From the NCBI GenBank assembly GCA_963555705.1, contig OY743172.1:24923446-24987445 (forward strand): DNA of 64,000 nt. The letters are read 5' to 3'. The position numbers and the translations under genes were made by a program. Under the pieces are notes generated by a model, which ran no database searches, was not told the DNA's origin, and saw nothing but the letters and a program-made list of their open reading frames with translations. Within the stretch, counting starts at the first letter, position 1. The number at the start of each line of letters is the position of its first letter. Shown here one piece after another: positions 45,396 through 57,668 of the stretch. The DNA comes from Ligustrum vulgare. Its lineage: Eukaryota; Streptophyta; Magnoliopsida; Lamiales; Oleaceae.

Positions 45396-45717
45396 TAATG
45401 AAAATAGACTTGTAATTGAAATTAAATTAATGTTGTTTCGATCCTCTGCAGGTACGATGTTGCAATTGGAATTAATACATTGGGAGCAAAACATGTTTTG
45501 GATTTTGCTAAAAATTGTGCCAAGCTAAAGGTTCTTGTTCATGTATCCACTGGTTAGTATCTTAATATCAAAAGAACAAAACATGACGCACCAGTCAAAT
45601 TTTTTTTTTTTTTTTTTTTTTGGGCTATGGACAGTGCTCGAACGTTTTAGTACTTGTATTATTAGATTATTAAACGAAATGACTTGAAATGTTATGTTTG
45701 TTCTTGTTCCTCAACCC

Positions 45718-45794
<77 letters not shown>

Positions 45795-48700
45795 ATCAAA
45801 CTCTTCATGAGGACTCGTGAAGGCGCCGAACTAGAAAATATGCATAATTTATTTATGTATGTGGCGAAAAATTAAAAAAATTGGCACTTGAGAGACCACA
45901 TAGAAAATTTTAAAAAATCATGGAATTTTAAAATATATATATAGACTATCAAACTCTTGACTCATGAAAGCCGAACTAGAAAATTTGCATAATTTATGTG
46001 ACTAGAAATTAACAAATTTGGCACTTGAGAGACGACATAGAAAATTTTAAAAAATCATGAAATTCAAAAAAGAAAAAAGAAAAAGTCATGCATATAATAA
46101 TTAGTAAGATGTATCTTGTCCAACCCAACCTTCAAACTTATTATTGTCGACCTGTTCGATTCTTGGACCACAAACATAACTTTTGCTTGATGGAAATTAA
46201 GATCAAATTTTTAGTAAATTTTAATAAAAAATAATAAATGTGTGATTTTGAAGTTGTAGATCTCATAAAATTAGGAAGCTCGTCGGCTTGTCAAAACTTA
46301 GAAAATCTAACATAAAGACCATTTAGACTTATAGTTACATATTACGATAAATCTATGACTCTACCCACTCTGCTGCGACTCCGTGTGAATTAGGGATGAA
46401 ATTTGCAATTTGAGTTTGGGTTAACTTATGAGAAATGATGAATTGAGCCAGGATTTATATATGCATAAATTTTAAAAAATAAATATCAATGCCGTCGAGG
46501 TGATTAAGGAGTACAACGATTGTTGTGTTGTAAAAGTGCAAGTAAAACAGTGTGAATGCATGTCTATAATTGAAAAGAAGATAAATGAATTAGAATTAGA
46601 ATTTAGATTTATGATTTAAATTTTTGTCTAATAAGAAATGAGGTAAAATGTATGGTAAATAACATTTTTGTACATATTACATTTATAATTTCAGATTTGA
46701 ATTTTTTTGTGAGACGAATACCCACCGATTTGTATGTATGTATGTATTTATAAACCGAGTTTGGTTTGGTTCTGGTTCTGGAATGAAAACCAGTATCAAA
46801 ATTGAAATCATGATTCTTAATTCTAAGAATCAAACCATTATTTTTTTTATGTAGAACTGAATCAAATTGCTTGATTTTCTGGTTCGATTTGATTTGGTTT
46901 GACTTGGTTTGATTCGGTTCCACTATTTTGTCTATCCCTACCCTATTTGATTTGTGGACCACAATTATTCACGTGTTTTTCCATTATTGTTAATTAATCA
47001 TTTAATTTGGTAAATTCAGCTTATGTATCTGGTGAGACGGAGGGACTGATAAAGGAGGACTCATACAAGTTGGGTGAGACACTGAATGAGACATCTGGAT
47101 TGGACATCGATACAGAGAAGAATGTGGTGGAGGAGACATTGAATCAGCTTAGGGCTGAAAATTCTTCTGAAGAATCCATTAAATCAGCAATGAAAAATTT
47201 GGGAATTCAAAGGTATTTTTGTATTTATTCAGATATTTATTCCTTAATGCTTCAATTTAATTTTGGGTGCCAAAAACAAAAAAAATGACTCATTTACTAA
47301 ATATTGTTATAATTATAGAAGTACTCAATAGGAAAGATAAATTTTATTTTAAGTAGGTATACAACCTTGGCATATTAATTATTTCTAATGGATATATTTT
47401 GTAAGATTGGTGTTGAAATTGATTAAAATGGGCCTATAAATTATAGTGTCCAAAGAGTAGAGGTATGGCCCATTCCTCGAAAGAAGTTTTTAAAGCCTTA
47501 TCCACCAACATTTTTACTTTTGGTTTCGGTGAACAAATAATCATTGAGTCCTCTTGCCTAGATTGGAGGGCAACCATTCAAGCCAAAAAGATTGCCTACT
47601 TGTATGCCCTGCTGTTTTGGAGCTGCTAGTTCATGAACAAGTGAATGAACGAGCCATGTTCCTAAAAGGAGTGACTATCTTTCTATTCTTCCCTTCCCTT
47701 ATCAATCTGTAGCCCCTAGATCTAGGTTGGGCGCTAGCGCTTTATTAATATAATAATCAAAAGTCAAATTGGTTGAGCGAAGCTACGAGCTGGTGACCGA
47801 TAGTGAAGTAATACCGTGGGGGAAGGGTGAAAAGAACCCCCATCGGGGAGTAAAATAGAACATGAAACTGTAAGCTCCCAAGCGGTGGGAGGAGCCAGGT
47901 CTTTAACCGCGTGCCTGTTGAAAAATGAGTTGGTGACTCATAATTGTGGATTGGTTAAGGGAACTCACCGAGGTCGTAGTGAAAGCGAGTGGAGCAAGAA
48001 TTTCCTGGAACATTTAGAATATTTTGTTTCAGTTTCTTGGTGTTACCTGTAGTTCGTGATGTGCCTTGAGATGGCCATCTCCTGCCCCCCTGCATGTGGG
48101 GAATCCACTCCCAAGTCGTCACTCTGCTACGTCTGGCCCATCTTCTAGGCACCTTTGGAAAGAATTTGTTGGGTCTTCCAATATCATTAAGGTGATTGTT
48201 TCGCTATGTATCTTTCGAAAGGAAAAAAGATCTTTGAGAACGATCATTTGTCCCGACCATTGTAGCACGTGTCGCCAAGAGCAAAATGACTGTTACATTC
48301 AATAACTTTTTCTTCACATTTATTCAAATCACTTTTTAATCACGAACATTTTTCGAAATCACTTTTCAACCACACATTTTATCTTTAAAAAAAAAAAAAA
48401 CTTTGTTTATAGACAAAATTGAGTTGCTAATTTCTCAATAGTGCTCTATCAAGGTGGCCTAATATATGTACAACATTAATATGTACATTGTACAGTGTAA
48501 ATTTTTTTTGGAGCAAGTGCTTCTTCAATTTAGCTTGAGAATTTAATCCAAATTTTAATCTAGGTCAATAATTAATTACAACAAAATATTTTATGGGGGC
48601 ACATAGATTTTTAATTACTTATTAATCAACTTTTTATCAAAATCTACTAAAAAGCTAATTTTAATCTATATGAAACAGAGGCTTAATCCGTTATATATAG

Positions 48701-51700
48701 TTGAGAGTATTAATTGTGCTTGACTGAAATGTTTTACATGCCAGATTCTAAGATTTTAATTAAAAAAAATGATGAAATATATAGTTGAAAAGTCTTGAGT
48801 CTCATGAAACACGTGGTTAAAATTAGTTGTTAATTTTAATTTCTAAGGACTAGTGGCAAAATGTAATTAGGACATATTTTCCAATTTCTGTTCTCTAATG
48901 TGTAAGAGAGCATTTATCTCATAATTTTCCCAGATTTTTAATAAATATATTCATCACGTGTTCGTAAAAATAATTGAAACAAAATAATTGATGAACTCCC
49001 AAAAAAACAATCGTGTTTCCTTTTTAATTAAGAACAATTTATCATGTTTCCTTTTTAAGAACAAAATGTAATTAGTATTTTTTATATCATGTTTCCTTTT
49101 TAATCACAATTTACTTGTTAATATATCACGCGTGTTAATAGAAAGTGACCAAAATTAGCCAAAGCCTCATCTAGAAAGGATGTAGGGATTATTATAATTA
49201 TTAAGAAACAAAAATTGACCCTTGCATGGGTGATTTGGAACAAATTAAAATAAAATTGAGCTACCATTTAAGTGCACTCACTCACTCACTTAAACTTTCC
49301 TTGTACATATACAGAGCAAGGAAGTATGGTTGGCCAAATACTTATGTATTTACAAAGGCGATGGCGGAGATGCTTTTGGGGCACTTGAAAGATAATGTAC
49401 CTCTTGTTATCATTCGCCCTACAATCGTTACCAGTACTTACAAAGAACCTTTTCCTGGCTGGGTCGAAGGTGTCAGGTCATTCCGATTAAATTAATTCTC
49501 CAATTATATATATATTTTAAAGTTTTATATTTATTTACCATAAGAGAATAATATGGTTTGATATACAATTGGTTGGTGGTCGCAGAACAATTGATAGCTT
49601 AGCTGTGGGTTATGGTAAAGGTAAACTAACATGCTTCCTTGGCGATCCCAAAGCCATAGTTGACGTGGTGAGTTATCCTTTTTTTTTTTTTTTTTTCATG
49701 TGTTCGGGTAAATATTAAATTTTTAAAAGGTGTCTATCAATCGCTCTCCTTATCATAAAGCCATAATTGACGTGGTGAGTTGCCTTTTTTTTTTTTTTTT
49801 TTTTTTTCATTGTATTCGAGTAAATATTAAATTTGTCATAAAGCCATAATTTACGTGATGAGTTTTTTTTTTTTTTCTCATGGTGTTCGAGTAAACATTA
49901 AATTTTTAGAAGGTGTCTATCAATCGTTCTCCTTATTATAAAGCCATAACGTGGTGAGTTGCCTTTTTTTTTTTTTTTCATGGTGTTCGAGTAAACATTA
50001 AATTTTTAGAAGGTGTCTATCAATCGCTGTCCTTGTCATAAAGTCATAACGTGGTGAGTTGCCATTTTTTTTTCTTTTCCATGGTGTTCGACTAAACATT
50101 AAATTTTTAGAAGGTGTCTATCAATCGTTCTCCTTGTCATAAAGCCATAACGTGGTGAGTTGCCTTTTTTTTTTTTTTTTTCATTGTGTTGGTGTAAACA
50201 TTAAATTTTTAGAAGGTGTCTATCAATCGCTGTCCTTGTCATAAAGCCATAATGTGGTGAGTTGCCATTTTTTTATTCTTTTCCATGGTGTTCGACTAAA
50301 CATTAAGGTGGCGTTCTGTTTGTATTTTATTTTGTATTTTCATTTTCGAAAATGTTTTGTGTTTTGTGTTTTCATTTTTGTTTTCAAATTTGCTGAAAAC
50401 GCGTTTGGTTTGTCATTTCTGAAAACTGTTTTTGAAAATGAAAAGCTGGAAAACACGTTCTGTTTGAAATTTTGCAGAACACTATTTAAACTATTTTTAA
50501 TTAATTTGCTTGCAGAATACTACTAACTCCAATTCAAATTTCCTTTCACAATACACTAAAAATATGGTTATATGCAACACACTAATGTGAGCATTAAAAG
50601 TCTATATTAACACAGCTTGGTCAGGTTCGGGACTTGAGAAAGCTCTACTTCTATTAAAATCCAGAAAATACAAGTTCTTTCAAAACCACTAAAGTCCATT
50701 TATCATTGCATTTTTTGAAATATAACAACAAGAATTCTCATTTAATTTTTTTTTTTGTAATGTTGATATTGAATTCAATAAAACTTTATTTAAACTAAGT
50801 TCTAAGTTAGGATAATTCTTGAAAAAAAAAAAAATCTTTATTTAGGCTTAGTTCCAAGCTAGGATAATTTTAAAAAAAATAATAAAAAAAATAAAAAATT
50901 TATATTAAGCTTAGTTCTAAGTTAAGATAATTCTATAATTAAAAAAAAAAAAAAAAAAATCTCAAAACGCGTTTTCCGCGTTTTAGATATTTTTTGTCGA
51001 AATACACACAAAACGCCCAAAACGATGTTTCGGACGTTTTCCGTTTTGTGTACAATTATTTTTTTTCCAAAATGCGTTTTCGAAAATGGTAAAGAGAACG
51101 CGTTTTTAACATTTTCGAAAATAAAAATAGAAAACGACCTCAAAACAGTAAAGAGAACAGGGGCTAAATTTTTAGAAGGTGTCTATGAATTGCTCTCCTT
51201 GTCATTTTCTTTGTCCTTGGACTTATTACATATGTGAATGATGAATTTATGATTCCTTTGTACAAGATTTTTGTCTTCTTCGGAACAACTCATGTCTAAT
51301 TTTTCATACTATGTATAACACGATCAATTTTCATAAGTTATTGTCAAATGACAAATAAGTAACTTAAAAGCAGGGGCGGAGCCAGCCCACCAATTTGGGC
51401 CATCCGGCGATCCGCCCCTGCTTAAAAGTATTTTACAATTTTCCGAGAAAATGACTTTACTTATTTTATAACGTGCATATTATTGACTTGTGTGTGAACT
51501 GATAATGAATATTATGTAGATTCCAGCAGACATGGTGGTGAATGCAATAGTGGTATCCATGGTGGCTCATGCAAATCAACCTAATGAGGTCATTTACCAT
51601 GTTGGATCATCTGTTTCAAACCCTGTGGAGTTTACTCGGCTTCAAGATTGTGGCTTCCACTACTTCACCAAACACCCATGGATAAACAAGGATGGCAAGC

Positions 51701-52792
51701 CAGTCATTGTTGGCAAGGTCACAGTGTTGAGCACCATGGCTAGTTTTCACCGATACATGGCGGTTCGCTACTTGCTTCCATTGAAGGTTCGTTTTATTCT
51801 CAAATAATGTACACATGCACGTATAAGATACTTAGAGCATCTTCAACCTTGGTGTAAGGTGCAAATTAACACCTCGAAAATCATTTTTACATCCCAATTA
51901 ATATACATGTCGATGTATTTAAACAACAATGGTAGATGTAATCATATATATTAAAACTTATAAATTTCATTACTTCATGTTATTTTCTAAATTTGTACAA
52001 ATATTCTTGCTCCTAAATTTCTTAAGTTAATTTGTTTTTGATATTTCTAGTTATATGTGTATTACGAAAAAATCGATCTAAAAATTTTGAAATTTGGTTA
52101 AGAAATTAAAAATCTACTTAATGGATGACGTGAATATAGATTAAGTTCACAAGTGGAGAAACTCAGTTGAAATAAAATTAAGTTAAATGTCCTTTTTTTA
52201 TTCTGGCATCTAACTTATACCTTCATTTATTTTAGGCATTACAAATAGTAAATGCAGCATGTTGCCAGTACTTTCAGGGCACGTATCTTGAACTGTATCG
52301 GAAGATCAAGTTTGTAATGAAGTTGATAGAACTTTATGGGCCTTATTTGTTCTTCAAAGGAGTGTAAGTACTTTCTGCAGATCTTTAATAAATTTAATTT
52401 TGAGAAATAACTTGTATATTCAAAAATGCTTTTTGCTAAAAATTAATAAATTCACATAGTAATTACTTTAAATTTATTTATTTTTTTAAATTTTCAGTGT
52501 TAAATAATAAAAAATTATTTAGTACGTATATACAGGAAAAAAGATTTTAAAAGGTTATATAATATTTTATGTAGAATTGTCTAGTATTACGTATCTAACA
52601 TAATTAACTAAAAACACTAACTTTGTTTTGTTACGCAGTTATGATGACATAAATACAGAAAAACTGAGAAGATCAGCTAAGGGAAGCTGCGAGGAGACTG
52701 ACATTTTCTACTTTGATCCCAAAAGTATTAATTGGGACGATTACTTCATGAATACTCACATTCCTGGCGTAGTAAAACACGTTTTCAAATGA
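43573..52792 (+). CDS. FAR: Fatty acyl-CoA reductase, ten exons
   Basis: It reduces very-long-chain acyl-CoA to primary fatty alcohol with NADPH, for cuticular wax, suberin or pollen-wall lipids. Exons: 43573-43651, 44215-44318, 45134-45336, 45452-45552, 47020-47212, 49315-49476, 49586-49667, 51520-51786, 52236-52363, 52639-52792. All introns have GT-AG ends. The exons join in frame to 490 residues, the usual length of plant FARs, ending ...[17 protein letters not shown] (17-26) is the Rossmann nucleotide-binding loop. YVFTK (Tyr237, Lys241) is the YxxxK catalytic pair in the NAD-binding-4 domain. Residues about 398-490 form the FAR C-terminal (male-sterility) domain with [13 protein letters not shown]. 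No N-terminal plastid extension is seen, so it is more like the ER wax/suberin enzymes than MS2. No break was found; it looks functional. Confidence 0.93.
43709..43855 (+). mobile_element. Possible SINE in FAR intron 1
   Basis: TAGCTCAAGG (43721-43730) and GTTTCGATTCC (43765-43775) resemble the A and B boxes of a tRNA-derived RNA polymerase III promoter at a normal spacing. The 3' end and a target duplication are not clear. Confidence 0.4.
43857..43997. mobile_element. hAT-type MITE in FAR intron 1
   Basis: It starts CAGGGGCAGAGCTAG and ends CTGGCTCCGCATACTG, imperfect inverted repeats of the CAGGGGCGGAGC type. No clean 8-bp duplication is visible. Confidence 0.5.
44687..44893. mobile_element. 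MITE in FAR intron 2
   Basis: The ends GCCCCTGTTTGGTTGAGAT and ATCTCTACCAAAAAGGCCC are inverted repeats. The interior (GTGTGGTTAAAAATTGTGAG, TTAGATTAAAATCTAAATT) recurs in part at 46195-46275 and 48750-48840. A 26-base A run lies near its right end. Confidence 0.55.
45352..45393 (+). repeat. (ATT)n microsatellite in FAR intron 3
   Basis: About 13 ATT units lie 15 bases after the splice donor in a 115-bp intron, so length changes would alter intron size directly. Confidence 0.9.
45718..45791 (+). repeat. (TA)n(GA)n microsatellite in FAR intron 4
   Basis: About 12 TA units are followed by about 25 GA units. Two related ~90-bp segments (GACTATCAAACTCTT, GCATAATTTATGTG) follow near 45793 and 45945. 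Confidence 0.9.
47788..47996 (+). pseudogene. Plastid 23S rRNA fragment in FAR intron 5
   Basis: The stretch containing GGTGACCGATAGTGAAGTA, AAAAGAACCCCCATCGGGGA, AAATAGAACATGAAACTGTA and CGCGTGCCTGTTGAA matches the plastid 23S rRNA from memory along about 205 bases, with scattered changes. It is in sense orientation relative to the FAR gene. It is a nuclear insertion of plastid DNA, not an active rRNA gene. The preceding ~300 bases (47450-47780) are of unknown origin. Confidence 0.8.
48250..48287 (-). pseudogene. Possible 16S rRNA fragment in FAR intron 5
   Basis: On the minus strand GGCGACACGTGCTACAATGG, then TCGGGACAAA, matches the conserved 16S region GACACACGTGCTACAATGG with a two-base deletion. 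Only about 38 bases match, so the plastid origin is inferred from the 23S piece nearby. Confidence 0.45.
49650..50303 (+). repeat. Minisatellite in FAR intron 7 built from the exon 7 donor site
   Basis: Six extra copies of a ~100-bp unit follow the true junction. Each contains AAAGCCATAA, CGTGGTGAGTT, a T run, then GTTCGAGTAAACATTAAATT and GTCTATCAATCG. The first part copies the last bases of exon 7 and its splice donor (true junction at 49667/49668). Donor-like sites recur at about 49773, 49857, 49953, 50053, 50153 and 50255. Confidence 0.85.
50307..51164. mobile_element. Harbinger-type MITE in FAR intron 7
   Basis: This is an uninterrupted copy of the family at 29476-42783. Ends are GGTGGCGTTCTGTTTG and AAGAGAACAGGGGC. 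TAA flanks both sides (50304-50306, 51165-51167), inside the last minisatellite unit, whose remainder resumes at 51165. It is 858 bp and has no transposase. Confidence 0.75.
51371..51420. mobile_element. 50-bp hAT micro-element in FAR intron 7
   Basis: Perfect 10-bp terminal inverted repeats, CAGGGGCGGA and TCCGCCCCTG, enclose only 30 bases. They are flanked by the perfect 8-bp duplication CTTAAAAG (51363-51370, 51421-51428), the hAT hallmark. Confidence 0.8.
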
Positions 52793-54013
52793 TTTACTGA
52801 AGAAAAAGCGTATTTCCAATTAAGGTCAATTTATATTTAAGGCAGATTAAAGTGTACTAGCTAGTGAAGCTTAATATTTCTTATATTTGCAATTTGTTTT
52901 TATTGATTGCCATGTCGATATCAACGAGTTGTTTGAAAGAAAATATGTTGAAGACTGGTTGTCACGCTGGGGTATCGTGATATTAATACAAAATTTATGA
53001 ACAATGTCGTGTTTATTTTATCCACCATAGACTATTAGTTAATTTTTATTTTTATTTATTTAAAACAAAGAATGCGATGTTTTTTATGTAAAATATTTGG
53101 TTGAATCGTTGGACAAAATCGTTACAATATCAAAAGATAATCTACCTTAAGGTGACGAGAGAGCACTATAATTCTAAATCTGGAAGGTAAAAATAAAAAA
53201 AAAAAATGGTAAGCTTAGAGATGATCATATAGTAGTAATCCAGAATACTTGATGTCGAAAATGGCGAGTTCAATAACCTTAAAAGTAAAACAGTAAGCTG
53301 AGAGACTACTAATCCTTTGAATACTAGATGAGGAAAATGGCAAGTTGAATAATGTATGATTGAAATCCATAGTGTAAAATATGCTCTTCTTAACTACTGT
53401 TGTGTGTTCAACTATGAGAGCAACTACTCAGTCCAAATGAAACCAAATTTTCTTCACAAATAAGAAAATAACTGTATTAGAGACAAAAAATCAAACTGAG
53501 GCAATGGAAGTAAGGAACATTTTAAATGATGAAATGCATATTTTCACTGTTTGGTAATGATAGGCAAATAACATTTCAATCAGCATTTCCAGATGTGTTC
53601 TCTATATTCCCTTCTCATTACTTTACTGCCAACCTTTTGAATGTGTCACAAAAAAACATTCTTAAACATATTTGCAGAAGCTGGAAGCTGGGCTTCACAT
53701 CTGCAAACTATGCATTCATTTAAACATATACAATACACACACAGATAAAGATGTGTGTGCGCGCGCCAGGTTACTATTATTGAGCGCAACTAATTCTAAA
53801 TACTCGAAGAAAACTCCAACAGGAGCAAAATGTCTATTAAGCTTGGTGATAAGGTCGTGGAATCATAATTTGGATTAAAAATTCATTTCATTTGAAACAG
53901 AATTTATCTTTTCCAGTGATTCTAACTTAACTCACCAGCCTAATTCAAACTGATATTATCAACTAAAAAAACTCAAGCAGCAGTAGTTAACAAGGAATTT
54001 GAATTATAAATAC
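52793..54013. other. FAR 3' flank and intergenic sequence
   Basis: It likely includes the FAR 3' untranslated region up to about 53000. No further gene or clear repeat is seen. Confidence 0.5.
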
Positions 54014-54430
54014 TCAATTTAAATTTGAGTTTATTTTTTTCACGAACTCTAGTTCAAAGTACACAATACTGTGCTGCCAAATGCAGCTGATACTAAGTCC
54101 AGCATCATCAGATTCAGATCTTACAATCTGAATACACAGTCTCACTTTATTGAAGCCCAAATAGCATTCAATTTCAAATGCATACATATTTATTAACTGT
54201 AATGAAAGTTTAAGCTTCTGCCTCTGGCCTATTGGAGGGGGAAGGCCAATGGAGTGGGCGAAGCTAACGGAACTAAGGATCTTTTCTCCCACTTTGGACA
54301 AGTTCATGCCACCTCCTCGCGAGAAAAGCAGCGATCCCAGGAACAAAAACCTCGATGCTTCAAATCCACCTTTGCTTAAATTTCTTTTCCCCCTTCCATA
54401 GGCTCCCCAAAGTACCTTCCACCCTCTAGT
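54014..54430 (-). other. Unidentified open reading frame or exon
   Basis: The minus strand is open for about 138 codons after an acceptor-like CTACTAG. It includes GWKVLWGAYGRGKRN, GGMNLSKVGEKILSSVSF and GLPPPIGQRQKL. The Gly/Lys-rich, ordered look suggests former coding sequence. I do not recognise the family and see no start codon. Confidence 0.3.
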
Positions 54431-55083
54431 AGAAAAAGAAATATATGGTAGAGAAAACTGTTGGATTCTTGTGAATCACATTCTCAATTCAATGTTTCCT
54501 ATGGCTACACCAGGATGTACTTACCTTTATTGAGCATGCAGTGAAATGACCAAGATCAGTGAACATCTCTTTAATTGAAGAATTAGTTTAAAATCATGAA
54601 TGCTTAATAAAACTATCTAAATACTTTGAAAAATTTGTATTCGTATGATTAAAAGTTAAAATTCAAGATCTTATTTAGAGCAGTATCTTCAATAAAAACA
54701 AAGATGACTACACGCGTAATACCTTTCTTTGGTTAATCAGCAGTAGCAGAAGCTGAAGGAGCATTAGGCACCTGAGCAACTTAGAAGATTTTTCAGTAAC
54801 GTGTTATAGATTTGAACAAGCAAACACCCACAGACCGACTATAGGATTATTTCGGTCATGTTCTAACTATATCAAACTTAAGACTCTATTGAAAAACACA
54901 AAATTTGTGGATACAATTAAGATCACAATGTACGTATAGGACAAAACGGTTGAAGAAAAAATGTCCTTGAGAAGAGAAGCCTAATCCTTACTATGTAGCA
55001 AGTTCGACAAAGTATCTTAATTGCGAAAGCCCATCAATGGAAATACCTTACGGAATAACCACCATGGGATAAAAGCAAGTACC

Positions 55084-55425
55084 TGGTTGGAAGAGTTTCC
55101 TTGACAGATATATTCTTCCAATATTGTGAAGTTCATTTGCGAGTAGCCTTCTTGGTACCTCCTTTATAAGCCCTAACCATGAACTCTTCACTCTTTTCTC
55201 TGCAAATATATTTCTTTAGTCAAAACGTGCGATTAGAATTGCTATACTGTAGTCAAGCACATAGAGCGCTTGTAAAGAAAATGACAAATCATTAATAACT
55301 TGCATTTGCTCAAAGTTTGATAACCACTTAAGATAGGCTGCACCAAGATATACATTTACAAAAGGCTTGTATATAAGTTTTGAATCCCTGTTCACTTCAT
55401 AGGTCTGGTAAGACAAATCTCTGCA
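55084..55425 (-). other. Candidate exons of an unidentified minus-strand gene
   Basis: Two segments have plausible splice borders. One is 55417-55264, after CTTACTGCAG, reading SYQTYEVNRDSKLIYKPF and FVNVYLGAAYLKWL. The other is about 55197-55084, after ATTTGCAG, reading KRVKSSWLGLIKEVPRRLL and LHNIGRIYLSRKLFQP, before GTACTTG. They may belong with the frame at 54014-54430. The family is unknown, and no complete gene model could be built. Confidence 0.3.
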
Positions 55426-56534
55426 GTAAGGTCAATTAACTCCTTTTTTTAAAGCTATGAATGAACGAATGTGAAAGTTCTGGGTTACTCCAAAATAGTT
55501 CGGCCTTAGTATGGAAATAACACAATTAAAAAGAACGTCACTTTTAATAATTTCTAGATGATTAAGCATATAATTAGTCCAATTATCCTATGTTTGAATG
55601 TCATGGTCAAATATCATAAAGCAGTAAATAACACACGATATGATGACGGAGAAATCCAACGTGGAAAAAACTCCCAAACCAAGCCATTAACCTCTCTGCT
55701 ATAAGCAATTTTGATTACAGTTAGGTTTATTCCGATTCTCATGCTACACAACGCAAATCTACCCATGTTAACCCAAGATACAGTTATCTCCAGCAACTTC
55801 CAGATCTTGATGCTTCTTCCAAGTGGATACCCCAAGAACTCCCTTTTTTGTTAACTTCCTGCGCTTGTAGTCCAACCTTCCTCAACCTCCAGAATTTCTG
55901 AAGTTTACAATTGAAGAAGTATTCCTTAAGGTTATAAGGACATGTGTGTTTTAGATTAGGGACATGTGTGTTTTAGATTAGGGACAAGTGATGTTTTCCT
56001 AACTCGAGTTGTTTGATCACAAGAAACTAAGGGATTCAAGTAATGATGAATTTGGTTCTTGGATCATCAAATCATAGGATCAAAGATTGGATATATGTAT
56101 ATGTTATGGCTCTGAAAAATAGACAACAACCCGTATAATTTTCGTGCATAGGGCTTAGGAATATATAGTATGAAGTGTTTGAGATAGTTTATGATTGTAG
56201 GAACCTTAAAATTCGCCAAACAGAACGTGTCCACATTCAACGACCTTCAGTACTTTCGTCATATCTTTCTCTCCCGATATCCGATAAAGTCAATTCAAAG
56301 TGCGTAAGAAAGATAATTCAAATATCTACAATTCTTGTAGAAATGGTATTTTTCAATTCGGATGTTTGCCATGCGAAAACCGAGTACCACCATCCGACTG
56401 AAAATCTGGATCATTATTCAAATAACTTCTAATTTCATCATAAGTCTTTTTGAACACTTTTTTGTTCTTCTTGAATCCAAATACTCAACTAAATCAAATA
56501 CCAAACTTTGACTCCAATTGAGACTTTATAAATG
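55426..56534. other. Intergenic sequence
   Basis: No gene is supported. A short direct repeat of ACATGTGTGTTTTAGATTAGGG lies at about 55942-55984. Confidence 0.4.
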
Positions 56535-56708
56535 ACTGCCTGTTCGGCGGCTCCATTAATTTGGAGTTTAAACTCCAATTTAAACTACACAATTTCCTAA
56601 ACCACTTTTTAACCATACATATTTTCTCTCCAATTTTTAACCACATATTTTACCTCAAAAACACCAAAAAATCTTCTATCTCCCCATTAATCAGCCACCG
56701 AACAGTCC
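56535..56708. mobile_element. MITE, CTGTTCGGCGGCTCC type
   Basis: It starts ACTGCCTGTTCGGCGGCTCC and ends CAGCCACCGAACAGTCC, inverted repeats. The interior is shared with 23269-23450 and 29224-29419. Confidence 0.6.
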
Positions 56709-56884
56709 ATGAGTCATTTTGTTCCCGGGATTGCCAATTACATAAAAAACCTAACAGAATGGAATCCCCAAAAGAGGCATATTGTCTCGATGAAAATTAG
56801 AAGATCAAAATAATTTGTAAGTTGTACCTTACAAGCCACTCCGCAATTTTTGGTAAGATTTTCATGGTTCCCATCAAAGATAAT

Positions 56885-57066
56885 ATTAGGTGTGTGTTTA
56901 GTATTGTTTAAAAAGAGTTTTTTTGAAATGAATAGTGATTTTTAGGAGAATAGATGATTGATATTTGATTAAAAAGTCAAAAATTATGGACTTGACTTTT
57001 GATGAATGGTTGAGATTGAGTACTATAGAAAAAAGAGAAAATTTTAAAGTGAATCAAACAAGAGCT
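56885..57066. mobile_element. MITE, inverted copy of 24695-24875
   Basis: It contains GTATTGTTTAAAAAGAG, AAATGAATAGTGATTTTTAG and GGTTGAGATTGAGTAC, the complements of blocks at 24695-24875. Confidence 0.55.
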
Positions 57067-57668
57067 AGATATCATAGAATGCCTCATAGATATTGCGATA
57101 AAAAATAAAATACCCCTAAAAAATAGAGCAAAATATTTGAATTTAGAACGTGTGTAACCAAGGGTTTTCAACACCAGATAAAACGATGAAATACTAAAAT
57201 ATTCTCGAGTCCTCTCCGGGCATATGGAAGTATGCAACTAACTCTACAATATGTTCAAATTTCACTTCAATCGAATGTCGTTTGGGTCAGGAAAAGGTTG
57301 GACGAAAAGGGTGACGTGAAGCTGTGCAATGCTTGTAGTGTTGTAGTGATGCATGCAATGATGCCGTAACTTCATTTTTTTTTTTGGGTGGCTGAAATCT
57401 TCGAATTAATGATCAGTCAACGACATATAGCATGCATTCTAGAAATTCACTTGATAAAATTCAATTGGACATTAGATCGAAAACCTAGCATGCATTCAGA
57501 GTTCTTAATGAAGTCACCCAATCTTTTGATCCTACTATTAATCCCAAATATCATCACCACAATTCACTTCAACTAAAATCCAACAAAGCCCATAGCCATT
57601 CAAAACAAATTTTCGCAACTTTCTACCCAAAACAAATAACTTACGGTTTCGAGCAGGTTGGGTCGAAC

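Noticed and set aside
47788..47996. Functional rRNA gene
   Set aside because: Only a short internal part of 23S is present, with substitutions, inside an intron.
51838..51900. GAGCATCTTCAACC start resembling a common plant MITE end
   Set aside because: No matching right end or target duplication was found in FAR intron 8.
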